NCBI GenBank assembly: GCA_023853785.1
Contig: JAJIRX010000510.1
Location: forward strand, 620,001-684,000
Reading direction: 5' to 3'
Origin: Psilocybe azurescens
Taxonomy: Eukaryota > Basidiomycota > Agaricomycetes > Agaricales > Agrocybaceae
Length of the DNA: 64,000 nt
Shown: positions 9,095 to 24,817 of the stretch, one piece after another
Layout of the letters: each line of letters opens with the position of its first letter
How positions within the stretch are numbered: the stretch's first letter is position 1
Position numbers and translations under genes: made by a program
Notes under the pieces: generated by a model
Database searches by the model: none
What the model was told of the DNA's origin: nothing
The model's input: only the letters and a program-made list of their open reading frames with translations

Positions 9095-10737
9095 ATGTCA
9101 CACTCCGAAGGACTGCCCACATACGAGGATCTTTGTCCTCCCATTGACAATGACCAGATGTATACTGCCACGACACCATCTACAATGGCCGATTTTTTCC
9201 CCGGGTACCCGTTGATATTTCATCGCTCATCTTCTTCTATGCCTGCCAGCCTACTCCCGATCCATTCCTGAGCCTGGGATCGAATCCAAGGTGGGAGCGT
9301 CGATTCCATCCGCTGTGGCTTGGACAGGTCTGTAGATCCTGGCGCGATCTCGCATGGGAGACGTCAGAGTTATGGCAGACAGTAGTAATCAAAGTCAGAG
9401 AATCCCCAACGCACATAGAGGCGCAGACAGATCTCCTGCGGGAGTGGCTTTGTCGTGCAAAGGGGAGACCGCTGGACATATATCTTGAGGAAAATGAAAA
9501 CGAGTGGTTCTCCGATGCAATTGACCCTATGGACTTGTTGTTGACGCTTCTGGTTCGACATTCTCAACAATGGCGTACCGTCGACTTTCACCTCCTTCGA
9601 AAGAGATATCTTTTCATCTCATGTCTGGGTATTAGGCATGTCTCAAGGATGCCTCATCCGCGGCAGGTCGGTGGATCGAGCAACACTCGTAACGACAGCC
9701 AGATGTCAGAAGAACGATCCATTCCTTTGAATCTACTTCAGACTGCATCCCTACATGGCGTAGGCAACAATGAGGCTTTGCGCTCAGATTTACCGTTGAA
9801 TCTCGCTCGCGCCTCTTCCCTCCGAGAATTGACATTCTCTTCCATTTTAATGAGATCCGACATGCTCGTTTACTTGCCCACCAAGCGAATAACAAGCCTA
9901 AAACTGTCCCTCGTCCTACGTATCGTTCCAAGGGAGCTCCTAGCCCAACTTCCTCAGCTCACCGAGCTCACTCTTTCAAAATGCTCTGTAGTACGAAAAC
10001 TAGAACCCAATGCCGGCTCTAGACCCATAATCCACGAGAATTTACGCGTCCTACATATCGAAGTAGAGAGCGAATTCTTACTCAACATGATCGTCCATCA
10101 ACTCTCCTTCCCGGCCCTAAAAACGCTGTACGTCTGCGTCCCTGAATCATTCCGCCACACAAACTTCCTGCTCGCATTCATCAAGCGTTCAGCATGTGCG
10201 CTCAGTAGCCTCACCACCGAATCAATGTGCAGCACCGCAGACTACGACCTTATCGAGTTTCTCTCCTCCGATATCCTCTCCTCCTCGCTGAAGGAGCTGC
10301 ACATCCTCGACTACGACACCGTCAGCCTAACCAAAAACCGGAAAAAGATAATCCGGCGGAATAAAGTGCAAGGCGCCTTTTCGGGCCTGGATCACACGTT
10401 ATTCGAGAACTTCCACCCATACCTGTTTCCCCACTTTCTCCCGCACCTGGAAACGTTGGAGTACAGAGGCATTCTCTCAGCCTACGCCATTGATTTTCTC
10501 GAGCCTTTCATCCTCCGATCGCGAATGCGAGACTCTGAACCAGGGTGTATGATGGACGACATCGCTGCCCAGGGCACGGCGATCCTGCGCAAGGTCCGGA
10601 TACAGGCCGATAAAGCGTTGGGAAAGTCTTTTTCAATCGCAGAGTATCCAGATCCCCAGTATGTGTGGGAGGTAATTAGTATGATCGAGGTGGGTGTTTT
10701 GACATTGCTCGATGCAGATGGGGCGCTGTGGGCGTGA
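9095..10737 (+). pseudogene. F-box/LRR-like gene with one frameshift
   Basis: ATG at 9095 opens a frame with an N-terminal segment LPTYEDLCPPIDND. Near 9185-9200 (a TTTTTTCCCCGGG run) the conserved reading moves to another frame by the loss of one base. It then runs without a stop to TGA at 10735-10737. After the shift come PVDISSLIFFYACQ (F-box core), a WLGQVCRSWRDLAW segment, LREWLCRAKGRPLDIYLE and a C-terminal leucine-rich region. Without the shift this would be a protein of about 545 residues. F-box proteins link SCF ubiquitin ligases to substrates; nothing here names the substrate. The shift is in a homopolymer, so either a sequencing error or a recent mutation is possible. Confidence 0.7.
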
Positions 10738-11034
10738 AGATATGAGGAGATCGGACACACACAGTATTTGAGTGAACCTTACAATATATATTTATTCCGC
10801 CATTCTTGGCGTTGGACATTAGTAATTTAATGATGAACGGGGTTAGCCTAGAGCTTTCCATACGCCTTTGTTGGAGATCGTTTGAAATAGTCAGAAATCA
10901 TACATGCTGGTATCATAATCGTGTTACACTGGAGTCTGGGTATATGTACATGGTAGTCGTAGTCTTTCTTCGTTTAATCAAATCTGTCCTTGGGGGACCA
11001 ACTCACGTGAATGATCCTGCAAGGTTTACAATTA

Positions 11035-12924
11035 TTACAAATACTGTTCAACGTAACAAATTTCAGAGACGTAGAAGAAAAAGTATAAGTGAAATCGACA
11101 CACATTCTCTTCGAACTCATTGTGAGGCCATGTAGGTGTTCTAGAGTCCAGGAGGAGATAGTTCGGGGAGAGAGGTACCTGAGGCTTCGAGGTCGCCGGC
11201 GGTAAATAGTCCAACTCGAGCGTGAAGTCGACTCCAGCCGCTTTTGCGTGCCGTAAAACCTCCTCTCCAATGTCTTCAGTTTGCGCTCTGTCGAATGTCG
11301 CTCGCACTTGCCGGAGTGCGGAAACACCGCCGCCTTTCGAATATAGATCCAAGCGACTGATGATGAACTCTTTCAAGGTCGCGTCTGATACAATCGGCGC
11401 TGCTTCAGACTCGATAGTTTCGAACACCTCGAGTTTGGGTAGAAGTATATCTGAACTTTCGAGGGATGAGGAAGTCAAGAAAGATAAATGCCCGTCATTT
11501 GCATCGCGGACTGACAACAGTTTGATATTAAATCTCTCGTTGGCAGGTGAACGGCGATAGACGCGCGAATAGCTCCCGGTTCGATATGAGAATGCGCGTG
11601 GAAAAGTGGCTGTTTCTGATCCAATGACAAGATGCGTGATAGACGGTAGCGCTTGTAGGGCCCTAAAGGTGTTCGCTTTGGACAGAGCTTTAGGTTCTAT
11701 TGTCAGTTTCTTCAGCTCGGTTGCTTGGCGAAGCAGGTGAAGAATCGGGGAATGAACGGATTTGTCTTCGAGTTCGCCGGGATCGTAAAGGTGCTTTTGG
11801 TAAATGAGTCGTTGGAGATGTGGTGCGTAGATGGACGAGTAGAGATGTGTAGCCATTTGGTGTGACGCTTCCTCGAACACGTGGAGGTATTTGAGATGGT
11901 TTAGAACTGCTACACCTGTTGCAGAGTCGGAGCCCGAGAAGTCCTCCAGGTAAAATTTGCAGTGAACAAGATTAGGGCAGATCTGAAGCACCGAGGGTAT
12001 CTCGCGAACTGGGGATGGGTTATTAAGACAGAGATATGTGATAGTTGGCCACGCGGAAGATAGTCGTGGGTCACTAAGCTTCCACTTAGGCATATAAAGG
12101 GATACACTCCTGAGATTAGGTGCCTCTAGAATTCTCAACACATGTTGCTGATAATCGGAAGCGCCTGGAAGATGGTTAATACCTAGCTTCAACTGGGTGA
12201 GCATAGGTAAATCGTCTTCTGAAATTAATTTGTCCAGTCTCAAGAAAACTGGGCATGGGAGTCCGGTAACTTCGATGCTGCTCCATCGTCGAACGTGTAA
12301 ACAAATTATCTTGAATAACTTCAGGGTGAGATCGTCGGTTTCGTCTATTTGAGAATGCCATGTCCTGCTCTCATAATGAATAGATATCGACAGTGGACAG
12401 GCTTGAGAAAAAGAGAGCCATTCCTCGACTCTATCGCATCGGCTTTGCATCGCTTTCACCGTGTCGAGATCTGCGCTAGCATGTCTATCTGTAGACGGCA
12501 ATTGATTGGGCCGCACAAGACGGTCTTCGTCGGAGAATGTGATATGGATTCGGGCCCACATCTGAGGAGAAGCTAGAACCAGTGATCGCCAGGTACTGCA
12601 TACGTGAGTGAGCAGCATGGGAGCCTCTGATGAGCTCATGACTGGATTCCGATGAGCTGGCAAGCATTGATAGAAAATGGCGAGCAGGATATCGTCCGGA
12701 AGCCTTCGAACTGGAGAGATAATGGTGTTATAATCTACCATGGATTCCGTAACAGTGATGTGTTCCCTTCTGAGAGCATCCAGCATGCGCTCATGGCGCT
12801 CTATCTCGGCCTGTATCTCCTCCAACCTCTTCATTGGCTGGGCCAGGAGATTTTTGACGTTTGTGACGATTTCTTCTGCTGGTGCATAGTTATGCTTTAG
12901 TAAATCCGTTAATTTGAAGTCCAT
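11035..12924 (-). CDS. F-box domain protein (Agaricomycete type)
   Basis: Intact frame. I place the start at the ATG at 12924 (MDFKLTDLLKHNY), giving about 629 residues; the frame stays open to 13137. A coiled-coil-like segment (KRLEEIQAEIERHERMLDAL, about residues 38-57) precedes the F-box SPVRRLPDDILLAIFYQCLP (about 69-88). Then come the conserved LTHVCSTWRSLVLASPQMWARI block and a long leucine-rich C-terminal part. This coiled-coil plus F-box plus LRR layout is the one greatly expanded in mushrooms. It is a presumed SCF adaptor with unknown substrate. It is convergent with the 9095 gene and divergent from the 13100 gene, with only about 175 bp between starts. Confidence 0.85.
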   Translation of the reverse strand: MDFKLTDLLKHNYAPAEEIVTNVKNLLAQPMKRLEEIQAEIERHERMLDALRREHITVTESMVDYNTIISPVRRLPDDILLAIFYQCLPAHRNPVMSSSEAPMLLTHVCSTWRSLVLASPQMWARIHITFSDEDRLVRPNQLPSTDRHASADLDTVKAMQSRCDRVEEWLSFSQACPLSISIHYESRTWHSQIDETDDLTLKLFKIICLHVRRWSSIEVTGLPCPVFLRLDKLISEDDLPMLTQLKLGINHLPGASDYQQHVLRILEAPNLRSVSLYMPKWKLSDPRLSSAWPTITYLCLNNPSPVREIPSVLQICPNLVHCKFYLEDFSGSDSATGVAVLNHLKYLHVFEEASHQMATHLYSSIYAPHLQRLIYQKHLYDPGELEDKSVHSPILHLLRQATELKKLTIEPKALSKANTFRALQALPSITHLVIGSETATFPRAFSYRTGSYSRVYRRSPANERFNIKLLSVRDANDGHLSFLTSSSLESSDILLPKLEVFETIESEAAPIVSDATLKEFIISRLDLYSKGGGVSALRQVRATFDRAQTEDIGEEVLRHAKAAGVDFTLELDYLPPATSKPQVPLSPNYLLLDSRTPTWPHNEFEENVCRFHLYFFFYVSEICYVEQYL

Positions 12925-13099
12925 ATTGAGTCCGAACGGGCGCCTTTGGGGAGAGGGACCAGAGTACTTGGACCAGGGTTGCGCGCGTCTTGAAGCTTGA
13001 TGCTTGATGGCTGGGTCAATAATAGGGTCAACTCCACAACACCCATCGCTTACCTGCTTATTCAGCAGTGCACCTGTGTTATCGCCGAGGAGTTTGGCC

Positions 13100-14570
13100 A
13101 TGGTAGTCCATAACATGGATGAAAAGCTCTCCACCACAATCCCGGAATCGCGAGTATGGCAAACTCATCCTTGCGATCCTTTAGCATTCCCGCCCGAAAT
13201 CGCAGCCCAAATATTTTCTCATGCGTGCCAGCGTATTCCAGGACATCCTCGTTGGCGAAGGAAGAGCCACCCTTTTTCCCTTGGTAAGGTCTGCAGAGCC
13301 TGGAGAGAGTTCATCTGGTCGACGACTGGGCTATGGTCGACTCTAATCATCCGTTTGAGGTCAAAAGACGGAGACTGCATCACTAAACAGGCCCTACTTC
13401 GGGAGTGGTTAGATCGAGCAAAGGATTACGATCTGGATATTTATTTTGAAAAGCGTGACGGATACACCTCACCACCTCTGGAATTTATACAACTTTTATT
13501 GGGGAATTGCTCTCAATGGCGGACTCTCTATTTACATATACCACTGATATGGTGCGAGAGTCTTTGCAAACCAGCCTATAGCTCTGAAACATTATTCACA
13601 CCCCGACTCTCGTCTTTTACCTACAACAATCCTAGCAACGCTGTTGGCTTCCCCTTTCTCAGAGGTCTTTTACCTCCCCTTAAATTTTACCAACGCTTCT
13701 CGTCTTACCAGCCTGACTTTCGGAGACTCGAGCATAGACAGAGCAATTGATGCTTTCAGATTCCCAGTTGAACAAATCACTCGACTTTCGTTTCTTCCAT
13801 ACAGCCGCTTCACTGTACATCAAGTCCTGACTCTATTTCCCAACGTAGCAGAAATCCGCTTTACGGAAGTACGCGCGGACAGAGTGGCCCCCTTCACTGC
13901 ACACCAACATATACGGATACTCCGTTTATCATTCCTGAGCTCATCTTCGCTCAGTGCCCTGCTAGTATCCCTTAACCTCCCGGCATTAGACGTATTGGAA
14001 GTGAAAGTCCAGCAAAAGTCGACACACACCACCACAGGGATCTTAACGCAGTTTCTTCGTCGATCTCAGTGCCAACTCACCCAGCTATACTTAAACATCA
14101 CTCTCGAATCCGACTTCGAGCAAGACCTGGTCAATTTCCTCACCACCCTACCCACTCTCCAACAACTACACATCACTGACCCCTTCTCGACAACTACTGG
14201 CCTGGGAAAAGCCTTCTTCGACGCCTTGCATCCAACCTCTCATGATGACACCCCAATTTCTTTTCTACCCTCACTCGAAGTACTCTCCTACGAAGGCCAG
14301 CTCTCAGTAGGCTATCTGGAGTTTATGGTCAAATCCATGCTTTCAAGGACGAAAAAAGTTACGATGACTCCCGTGGTACTAATGAAGACGTTCAGAATCA
14401 GGTGCAACCTGTACGATGACCCTTCAGATTATTTTTCGGCGACCTGCGGGTTACTCTTGGGATCGATGGCAGACTCGTCTTTCCCTTGGATGAATTATGA
14501 GATTCTCAGTGACGTCCTGGAGCGCATCGAGAGCAAATTTTTCCGGACCGAAAAGGAATCCCTTGGGTGA
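13100..14570 (+). pseudogene. F-box/LRR-like gene with one frameshift
   Basis: Likely start ATG at 13100 (a second one follows at 13115). First frame: F-box segment PLAFPPEIAAQIFSHACQ, then KVCRAWREFIWSTTGLWSTL and REWLDRAKDYDLDIYFE, running into a stop at 13748-13750. Homology continues in the next frame from about 13645 (LPLNFTNASRLTSLTFGD) to TGA at 14568-14570. The shift lies within about 13640-13675, a stretch of short homopolymers (CCCC, TTT, TTTT). Blocks match the genes at 9095 and at the left edge, so the three are paralogues. Repaired length would be about 490 residues. A presumed SCF adaptor; substrate unknown. Confidence 0.7.
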
Positions 14571-14953
14571 TTAGCGATATCAAAGAGGGATATGAACCCA
14601 CCTAATGATCGCAAATCTTGCACTGCCACTCGTCCGGACGAATATTCATTGATGAATTTAACAGCTAAACCCAGATCGTGAATACGATTTCCTATCTATT
14701 CATGTAGTAATGATAGCAATAAAACCTTCTGTGAAAAAAAAAATGAAGAACGTGTGTGTCTATAGAGTTGCGATGGATTCGAATTCATCATGATGTGATG
14801 TGATGAACCTAACCGAAGAAAAATGCAGGTATGAAATGCTAATCGGAAGTGAATGAAGGCCCTAGTCTTTTTAGCTTTGGAATAATGGATAGGAAATGAA
14901 GCAGAAGAGTGCGATGCGCAAATATATGAGATATAAGTGAGATAAGTACTTTT
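14571..14953. other. Convergent intergenic region
   Basis: 383 bp between the 3' ends of the F-box gene and the SulP gene. It contains an A9 run near 14737 and AT-rich sequence suitable for 3' ends. No gene seen. Confidence 0.5.
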
Positions 14954-17900
14954 TCATTGCCTGGATGCAATGGCAGATAGGAGGATGTCGTAATCCATGT
15001 TAGCAGCTACAGATACGTCAAGAAATGAGATACCGACTTCAAGGCGTCAAACAACAAGGCACAAAACACACCTTTAAGAACGAGCTGGATGAAGACCCTT
15101 GCCAGCTCTGGCTCCTCCACCTGCAAACGTTGGATATTTTCATTACTAAACTTCCACAGGACCGACGGCTGCTCCGCCACCACCGTCGCATTTCTCGGCG
15201 AATCCGCAAGCGCCGACATCTCGCCCGCCACCGTGCCCGCCACCATCGACTCCTCGAACCGCTGCAGCGAGTTCGCAAACTGATATGACGCCCGTAGGAT
15301 ACCAGACTCAATGACATACAGCCCCGTAGAGTGGTCGCCCTGCCGCCAGAGGACATGGCCTGCAGGTATCGAGAGGCGCTCTAGGTATTTGCTAATGGGC
15401 TGGAAGAGCACGGGGTCGACGTTGCCATATGATGAGAAGGCTTTCGCCACTGTATTGAGAGGCTCGTAGTTGGTGTCAGGATGCGGCTCTGAGAAAACCT
15501 CTGTCGCGATTGTTCGATCGCCCACATCGCGTAAGTGAGACCGTCTGGGTGAACGAACGAATGATCCGACAAGGTGGCTGTATTCGATGTCCGCGTCTTG
15601 TCGTCCTGGTACAGCTGTTGATAACGATTAAGGTTAGATTGAGGGAAGAAGAGTCTATGGTGATGAATCTGACATACCCAGATTATGTGGCGACGATTCG
15701 ATCTTCTGCGATCTGAACCAAGCACGTAGATATGCATTCTCGGTCCCTAGTGCACACAAATATTCATAAGTATCTCAATGGATTAAACGGGGCCGGAATC
15801 TACTCACATTCCATAGCATCGTTGAAAGTTGAGAAAAGCTCAACTCCGCTGGTGCCTAATACATCCACACTTTGAAGGGCGTTGCCAATTGGCGAGTCGG
15901 CTGTAAAACCGCAGAGGACCAGGGTCACTCTCTTCGCCGCTAACAACCGTTGAATGCGAACAAAGGCCTCCGCAGAAGACATATCGATACCCGCGACAAG
16001 CGATAGGTCGAGCACAAGGAATTGAAGTAGGTGCTGCTCCCAATATGGCCCTTCCAAGAGACTTCGGATCGTCTCCTCCACATAGGTTATCGTGCCAAAG
16101 AAAAGGAAACCTGAAAATGATAAGATAAGAATTCGTTTGATTATCGATGAATGAAATTTACCCTGCAAACGAAGAATAGTGGTCTGCTTCGAAACTTCGC
16201 GAATATATGCGCGCTGCAAGCTCGGCCGTCGAACAGCTGACATGGCGAGGTCTCCGGTGTACATGGCGCGTACACTTCGCAGCTGCGAGTTTTGAACGAC
16301 GAAAAAGAAACCTGAGCATAGAGTTGATCAAAACGAAAGATCGGCGCAGAGAATAAGCATGACAAGCTCACAGCAGACAATAATTCCGAATAAAACACCA
16401 ATTACAAAGTCCCAGGCGGTCATGCAGACCATGATGCTGATGATAGTAATGTACTCAGACCTAAATTATGGGATATCAATGATCTTAGATCCTACAAAAT
16501 CAGAAAAAGGCGACATACCAGCTGACACGACGTCTGTTGTCCCAAAGTGCTTCCTTCACGAGATCAATGCCCAAAACAAAGATTAAGGATCCAACGACCA
16601 TGATAGCTGTAAATGCCTATATCAGATAATGCATCAAGGAGCTGACAAGAAATCAAAGAGGCTTACGTATGAAGGCGATAGGCGCAGTGCCAATAACAAG
16701 CAAAATAGAAGTAGCGACGGCAAGCAAGAATCCAGAGATACGATTGTCTCCGCCTACGCGGTAAAATCTGTGGCATATTTGATCAGACCGATGACCCAAA
16801 GCTTTCATGAGAGATCAGACGTACAGAAGAGTGTTTACATAAACGAGATAGTTTGGACTAGAATTAGAATATTAGTGTATATCTAGGAAGAAATGACAGA
16901 AAACCCTTACACTGTGCCAACGAGTCCTGCAAGCAGATTAGAATAGCCATGTCCAACGAGTTCTTTATTCGTATCGACGTCGTCATTTAGAGAAACAGCT
17001 AGAAAGAAGTATTGAGTAACAACAAAAACACTAGGAGACGATACAAACCAAGAGCAGGGACATTCAAAGGAGGATGAAGAATGTTGAAAAAAGTCTTCAA
17101 AGTTAAAGGTTAGGCAGACCAAACAACGCAAGCTTCATAGAACCACTCACAAAGCGAATTGAGTGGGCAAAGTCGACCACAATGCGCTATATCGAATCAA
17201 GCCAAAGTCTGTTTCCCAGGAAAGGCAAAGTGAAAATCCGTTCCTGTATAAAAGAAGCCTTCGAGAACGTACCGAAATAGCGGTAGAACTTATACCAAGG
17301 TTCTTGTGCAGAGACACCCATGTCAAAAATCCATCCTGTCCTGCGCAGGTGTCCCAAATCCAATCCAGCAGCGAAAACCACGACGTAGAATACAACAGGA
17401 ATAATGATAAAATCTACAACAACTAGGCCATCAATACACCTGCATTTCATCATGGCAAAATATAAAACAACTTACAAGCAGGGAAAATTAGCTGATGATG
17501 GAATTTGTGTGTGATTACTCTCAGAAGAATGGCGAGCCCAAGTGGAAGGGTCCATAGAAGCAAGTTGTGGCCATTCAGGAACATAAATTGGAACGTCTCC
17601 CACGACATAGTGAAGTCTTCGTCCGATATACGCATAGAAACAGTCAAGCTATTGAAACCGGTGTTAGACAGCGTCCATGGTCCAAAAGACAAATTAAGGA
17701 AGACAGTAAAAGAAAGGAGTATGCGTAAAAATGAACGGCCTGGAACTTACCCTGTTTCAATGAGGAATGCACCAACACCACCAATACACCTACGGAGCAA
17801 GAAAAGGACAAGCGTCAGAAGAATGGAAAGAGCAGCTGGCCATGGCACATGACCATACAAAGTATCACCGCCATGTAAATTGACTGTGACTGTACGTACC

Positions 17901-20479
17901 CAACCAAAATATGACGTGGGAAGAAACCCACAACCACGCCTAGCTTCAGCGCGCCGAGGAGGAAGAATGAGAGGCCTAGCAATTCGATGAGATACTTTCG
18001 TTAATTATGAAATGCTCGCAACAAGAGAAAAAGACTGACCTGTGAGTATTGAACTCAAAGAATACGCGGCGAGAGTAGTGGCAATGATGGCTAGTGGTTG
18101 ATCCTCGCCAATTTCGTTGGCAATGCTCGTCGCAAGAATATGAAAGAATGGCTACAAATGACGCGAAAAAGGCGCAAAAGTTGGTCCCATATTTACTAAG
18201 AGAAGCTGGCGGAATTCACTCACCACAACCTCAATCATCATACTGCCATTTGCACCTGCGAAGCCGGAACCTCCAAACGTGTAGACCAATTGTGACACGA
18301 CAGCGGTTACGAAGAACATCGAAACACCCATTGGTCCTAGATCCGCAAAGACACCAGTTGCTGGAAAGATGATCATGCCATCTGTGGGGATTGAGAGTTA
18401 CGGTCAACTTAATTCTTCTCTAGAGAACGGGCAGCAACGGCTCGCGAAAAGGGAAGTTAGATGACCTGGAATGGTCATCTAATTTTGACCAACGGGATCT
18501 TTAATACTTGTCCTCGTGATGCAAACTTGAGCATCACCAAATGATGAGCTCCAGTGATCATAATCAAAGAACCCCCAAAAAACCAATCCATAATTCACCA
18601 AAATAGACGAGAACGCGAAACTCGAGAAACACTTACAGGAAACGCCGTCTAAGATGTTCAGCAGGCATCCTAACAGTACGGCAGGAATGGCTTTGACCGC
18701 TGTTCGGGCATGCTCTGGCGCTCGGCCCACCTCTGCCTTGACCTTGGCCCTCAACTCCATCATGTCAACATGCAGCCTAGGTTTTCCCAGATGAAGATTA
18801 GTCTTGGAGCCCATGCCTTCGAAAAAGTGCGTGGGCCCCAACCATCTTCTTCATCGCCCAAAATACCGCCTTCGTGCCTGTGCGAATGTCCGTTGAGAAG
18901 TCCATGTTTAGACAGAGACAGCGGTGTTGTTCCAGGCGACTCAGGCGACCTTGGTGTGCAGGAACCTACTCTTTCCGAGTCCGGTAACACGCGGTGTTGC
19001 TGCGACTGGAGCAAAGGGGTACTCTCATCAACACCATGCTGGGTGGTGGAGTAGGACTGCGTGGGCGACGGTCCTAGTGGTCGTGCCAACGATGTCGGGC
19101 TGCGCCAATGTACGCGGTTCGAGGTCGGCAGAGGTTGCTGTGATTGAGCCCGAGGGGTGCCCATTGGTGTTGCAGTCGGTGTTGGGTCTGCGGGTATCAC
19201 GTTGATCTGGGTGGGTGTATTTTGCTCAGAGACGGCTTTGCTAGCCTCTCCACCTGCGGAGCGTGTAGAAGAGAGGCTAGAAGACCGCGACGCAGACGAA
19301 GGTCTTAGGAGTGCAATTCCAGATGGTTTTCTTTTTCGGATGTGGTCCGTGGCTGTTGCTCTCTCGGTTGGTGGTCCGATACGTCCGAAGGAGGAGCCGG
19401 GGGTAAGGTTGCTATTGATGAATCTAAACCAGATCCCGACCCGGATGTAGAGGCTGCAGAAGAGGGTAAATCACGCAAGAATGATGAAGCCAAACTGTGG
19501 GACACGAGCGACGTTTGGTCGGGCTCCATTTCGAGGCCCAGGTCAGAAATGGAAGACGACCGTGGTGTTGCTGATTGAGGGAAAATAAACCCACTGGCTG
19601 CAGGGCCTGTTACGTCTTCGATAGTTGGAGTGGTTTCTGGCACCATATTGAAAGAGCGAAAAGAGCCTACACCGCCACTAGGACCTCCTGTTGTCGACGA
19701 GGACAGGAAGGGCATGTTTGACAGCTCGAGAGTCGCAGCACGAATGGAGTCGAGGGTGTGCAGATGGGAATCAACGGCTGGAGAGGGGTTCGATAGGAAG
19801 GATGGCGCATTATAAGATTTCGGTTGGAGTAGCCTATAAGTGTTTAACAGGTAAATGAACGAAGTGCAATTGGGCGAAGAAAGGGAGAATATGTCAATGA
19901 GAAGGCGAACGTGCGCGTGAGACTAGATGGCGGAATTGAGCGCCGAAAACGAAAGTGAGAAAGTTCAGGGAAGGGAAATTCGAGAAGGGTCTGCCGTCGT
20001 CTGACTGTGCAGAAGCACGGGGGCAGTCACAGTTGTGAATAAGATCAAGGATGAGGTCAGATGGCGTATACAACTTCAGACGATGTCCACATCTCAGCCA
20101 TCAGCAGCTCTTTGGCAGCTTTGGCATCATTCCCCGAGGACTTGCATATAAATGAAGAAACTCACCCAGCTCTGTGTAACGAAGGTGATTCATTTAGATG
20201 ATTGTTTGACACACCCGGAGTGTCGACTGGGCTGTCCGCAAGAGCGGAGCCCTCGCCAAACGTACCGGGTACATTCACATTCTGGCTCTCACCGTCAATC
20301 TCTTGTCCTCCTTCTCGTCGAGTGGAGTTGGCTTGAAAGGAACGCGATTCCGGGCCAACAAAATCGGAGAGTCGGCGTTGCATGTAGACCAGGAGCGACG
20401 AAATGGATATCGATGTCGAAGGGCTAAGTTGACCGGTTGGGGTTCTCGAGTCATCAGCGTTATCTCCAGCATCATTCAT
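14954..20479 (-). CDS. SulP family transporter with STAS and cNMP-binding-like domains (YGR125W/Vsb1-like)
   Basis: Multi-exon gene on the minus strand with roughly 18-20 short introns. It starts at 20479 ([14 protein letters not shown]). The N-terminal 400 residues are Ser/Pro-rich. SulP membrane exons follow: [70 protein letters not shown] (the conserved SulP N-E-L-x-G-x-G-x-x-N block) and [12 protein letters not shown]. The STAS domain (about 16090-15810) has the [19 protein letters not shown] core. A C-terminal cNMP-binding-like domain ([20 protein letters not shown]) follows. A terminal 65-nt intron (15007-15071) leads to a short last exon with [14 protein letters not shown] and stop at 14954, better than reading through to a stop at 15007. 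Yeast YGR125W, a vacuolar SulP protein, shares this layout; substrate here is inferred only. The exact N-terminal exon joins (19,200-19,400) are uncertain. Confidence 0.85.
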
Positions 20480-20821
20480 TATATGTTGAAATACAAGGGC
20501 ACGATTTGGTTGGTTTACCCTATCTCTCTATCAAGAAACCAAATAGTATAGTTTCCCCGATGGTCTTGGCGAAGTCTATTTCGCTTGTGGTTATAGAAGT
20601 TGTACCCTCGAGTCGCCTTCAAGAATGTGTTTTTCGGCCTGAGTATGAGCCAGACGACGTGTAAGGACTGTGTAGCGGGATATCTCGCTCAACGTTGGGC
20701 GAAGATAAGCCTGTGATAGGGGCTTCATACTATACTCCAAAACTTTAAATGTCCGACCGGCCGCTTCCGACCAGCCAAATCAGGGCCTGGCCGCCGTTCA
20801 AGTCAGTGAACTTACCCCATC
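20480..20821. promoter_or_regulatory. Divergent promoter region of the SulP and cleavage factor genes
   Basis: 342 bp between two start codons pointing away from each other. It contains a GGCCGGC-type palindromic patch near 20757-20765 and no coding signal. Both genes must be driven from here. Confidence 0.5.
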
Positions 20822-24439
<3,618 letters not shown>

Positions 24440-24817
24440 CATATAGCCAACAGCGTCAGTGATGTCCTTCCGGCGTATACATGGGCATGTCTGGGTCATC
24501 AGTCGCTGCCGTCTGTGTCGCAGATCTCTCAGCCGTATCTGGAGGCTCTCAAGGCTTCGGATGGCTGATTTGAAGGTATTGGAAATTCGGTGAGGAGGAT
24601 ACTCATGACTGTCGGTGAAAAGGAATATTCGCGAGATGAGGTTCTGCAGGTAGTGAAGAAGATGTCTGCTACACGAGGTGATGGCTCGCTTGTGACGGCT
24701 GTGGTGCATAGAAATGGGGTCCACAATGACCAGTACCTGGACTTTATGGCGAAAGTACGTCCAGGTGAATTGACGTCCCAGATCATTCAGTGGCTTGTTG
24801 ACGACATTACACTTTGA
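24440..24817 (+). pseudogene. C-terminal remnant of an alpha/beta-hydrolase-like gene
   Basis: A frame reading SQISQPYLEALKASDG, then TGA, then FEGIGNSVRRILMTVGEKEYSRDE, VVHRNGVHNDQYLDFMAKV and GELTSQIIQWLVDDITL. The layout (a strand ending in xTVGexExxRDE, a 'xxGVHNDQYLDF' segment holding a possible catalytic His, and a terminal helix) resembles the C-terminus of fungal alpha/beta hydrolases of the steryl-acetyl-hydrolase type. The nucleophile-elbow region is not found upstream, and one in-frame TGA is present. The last 30 bp overlap the 3' end of the minus-strand GTPase gene. Assignment is by resemblance only. Confidence 0.4.

Noticed and set aside
9268..9290. tRNA T-arm-like word GGGATCGAATCC
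   Set aside because: No matching acceptor, D or anticodon arms nearby, and it is coding sequence of the F-box gene. No tRNA gene was found in the window.
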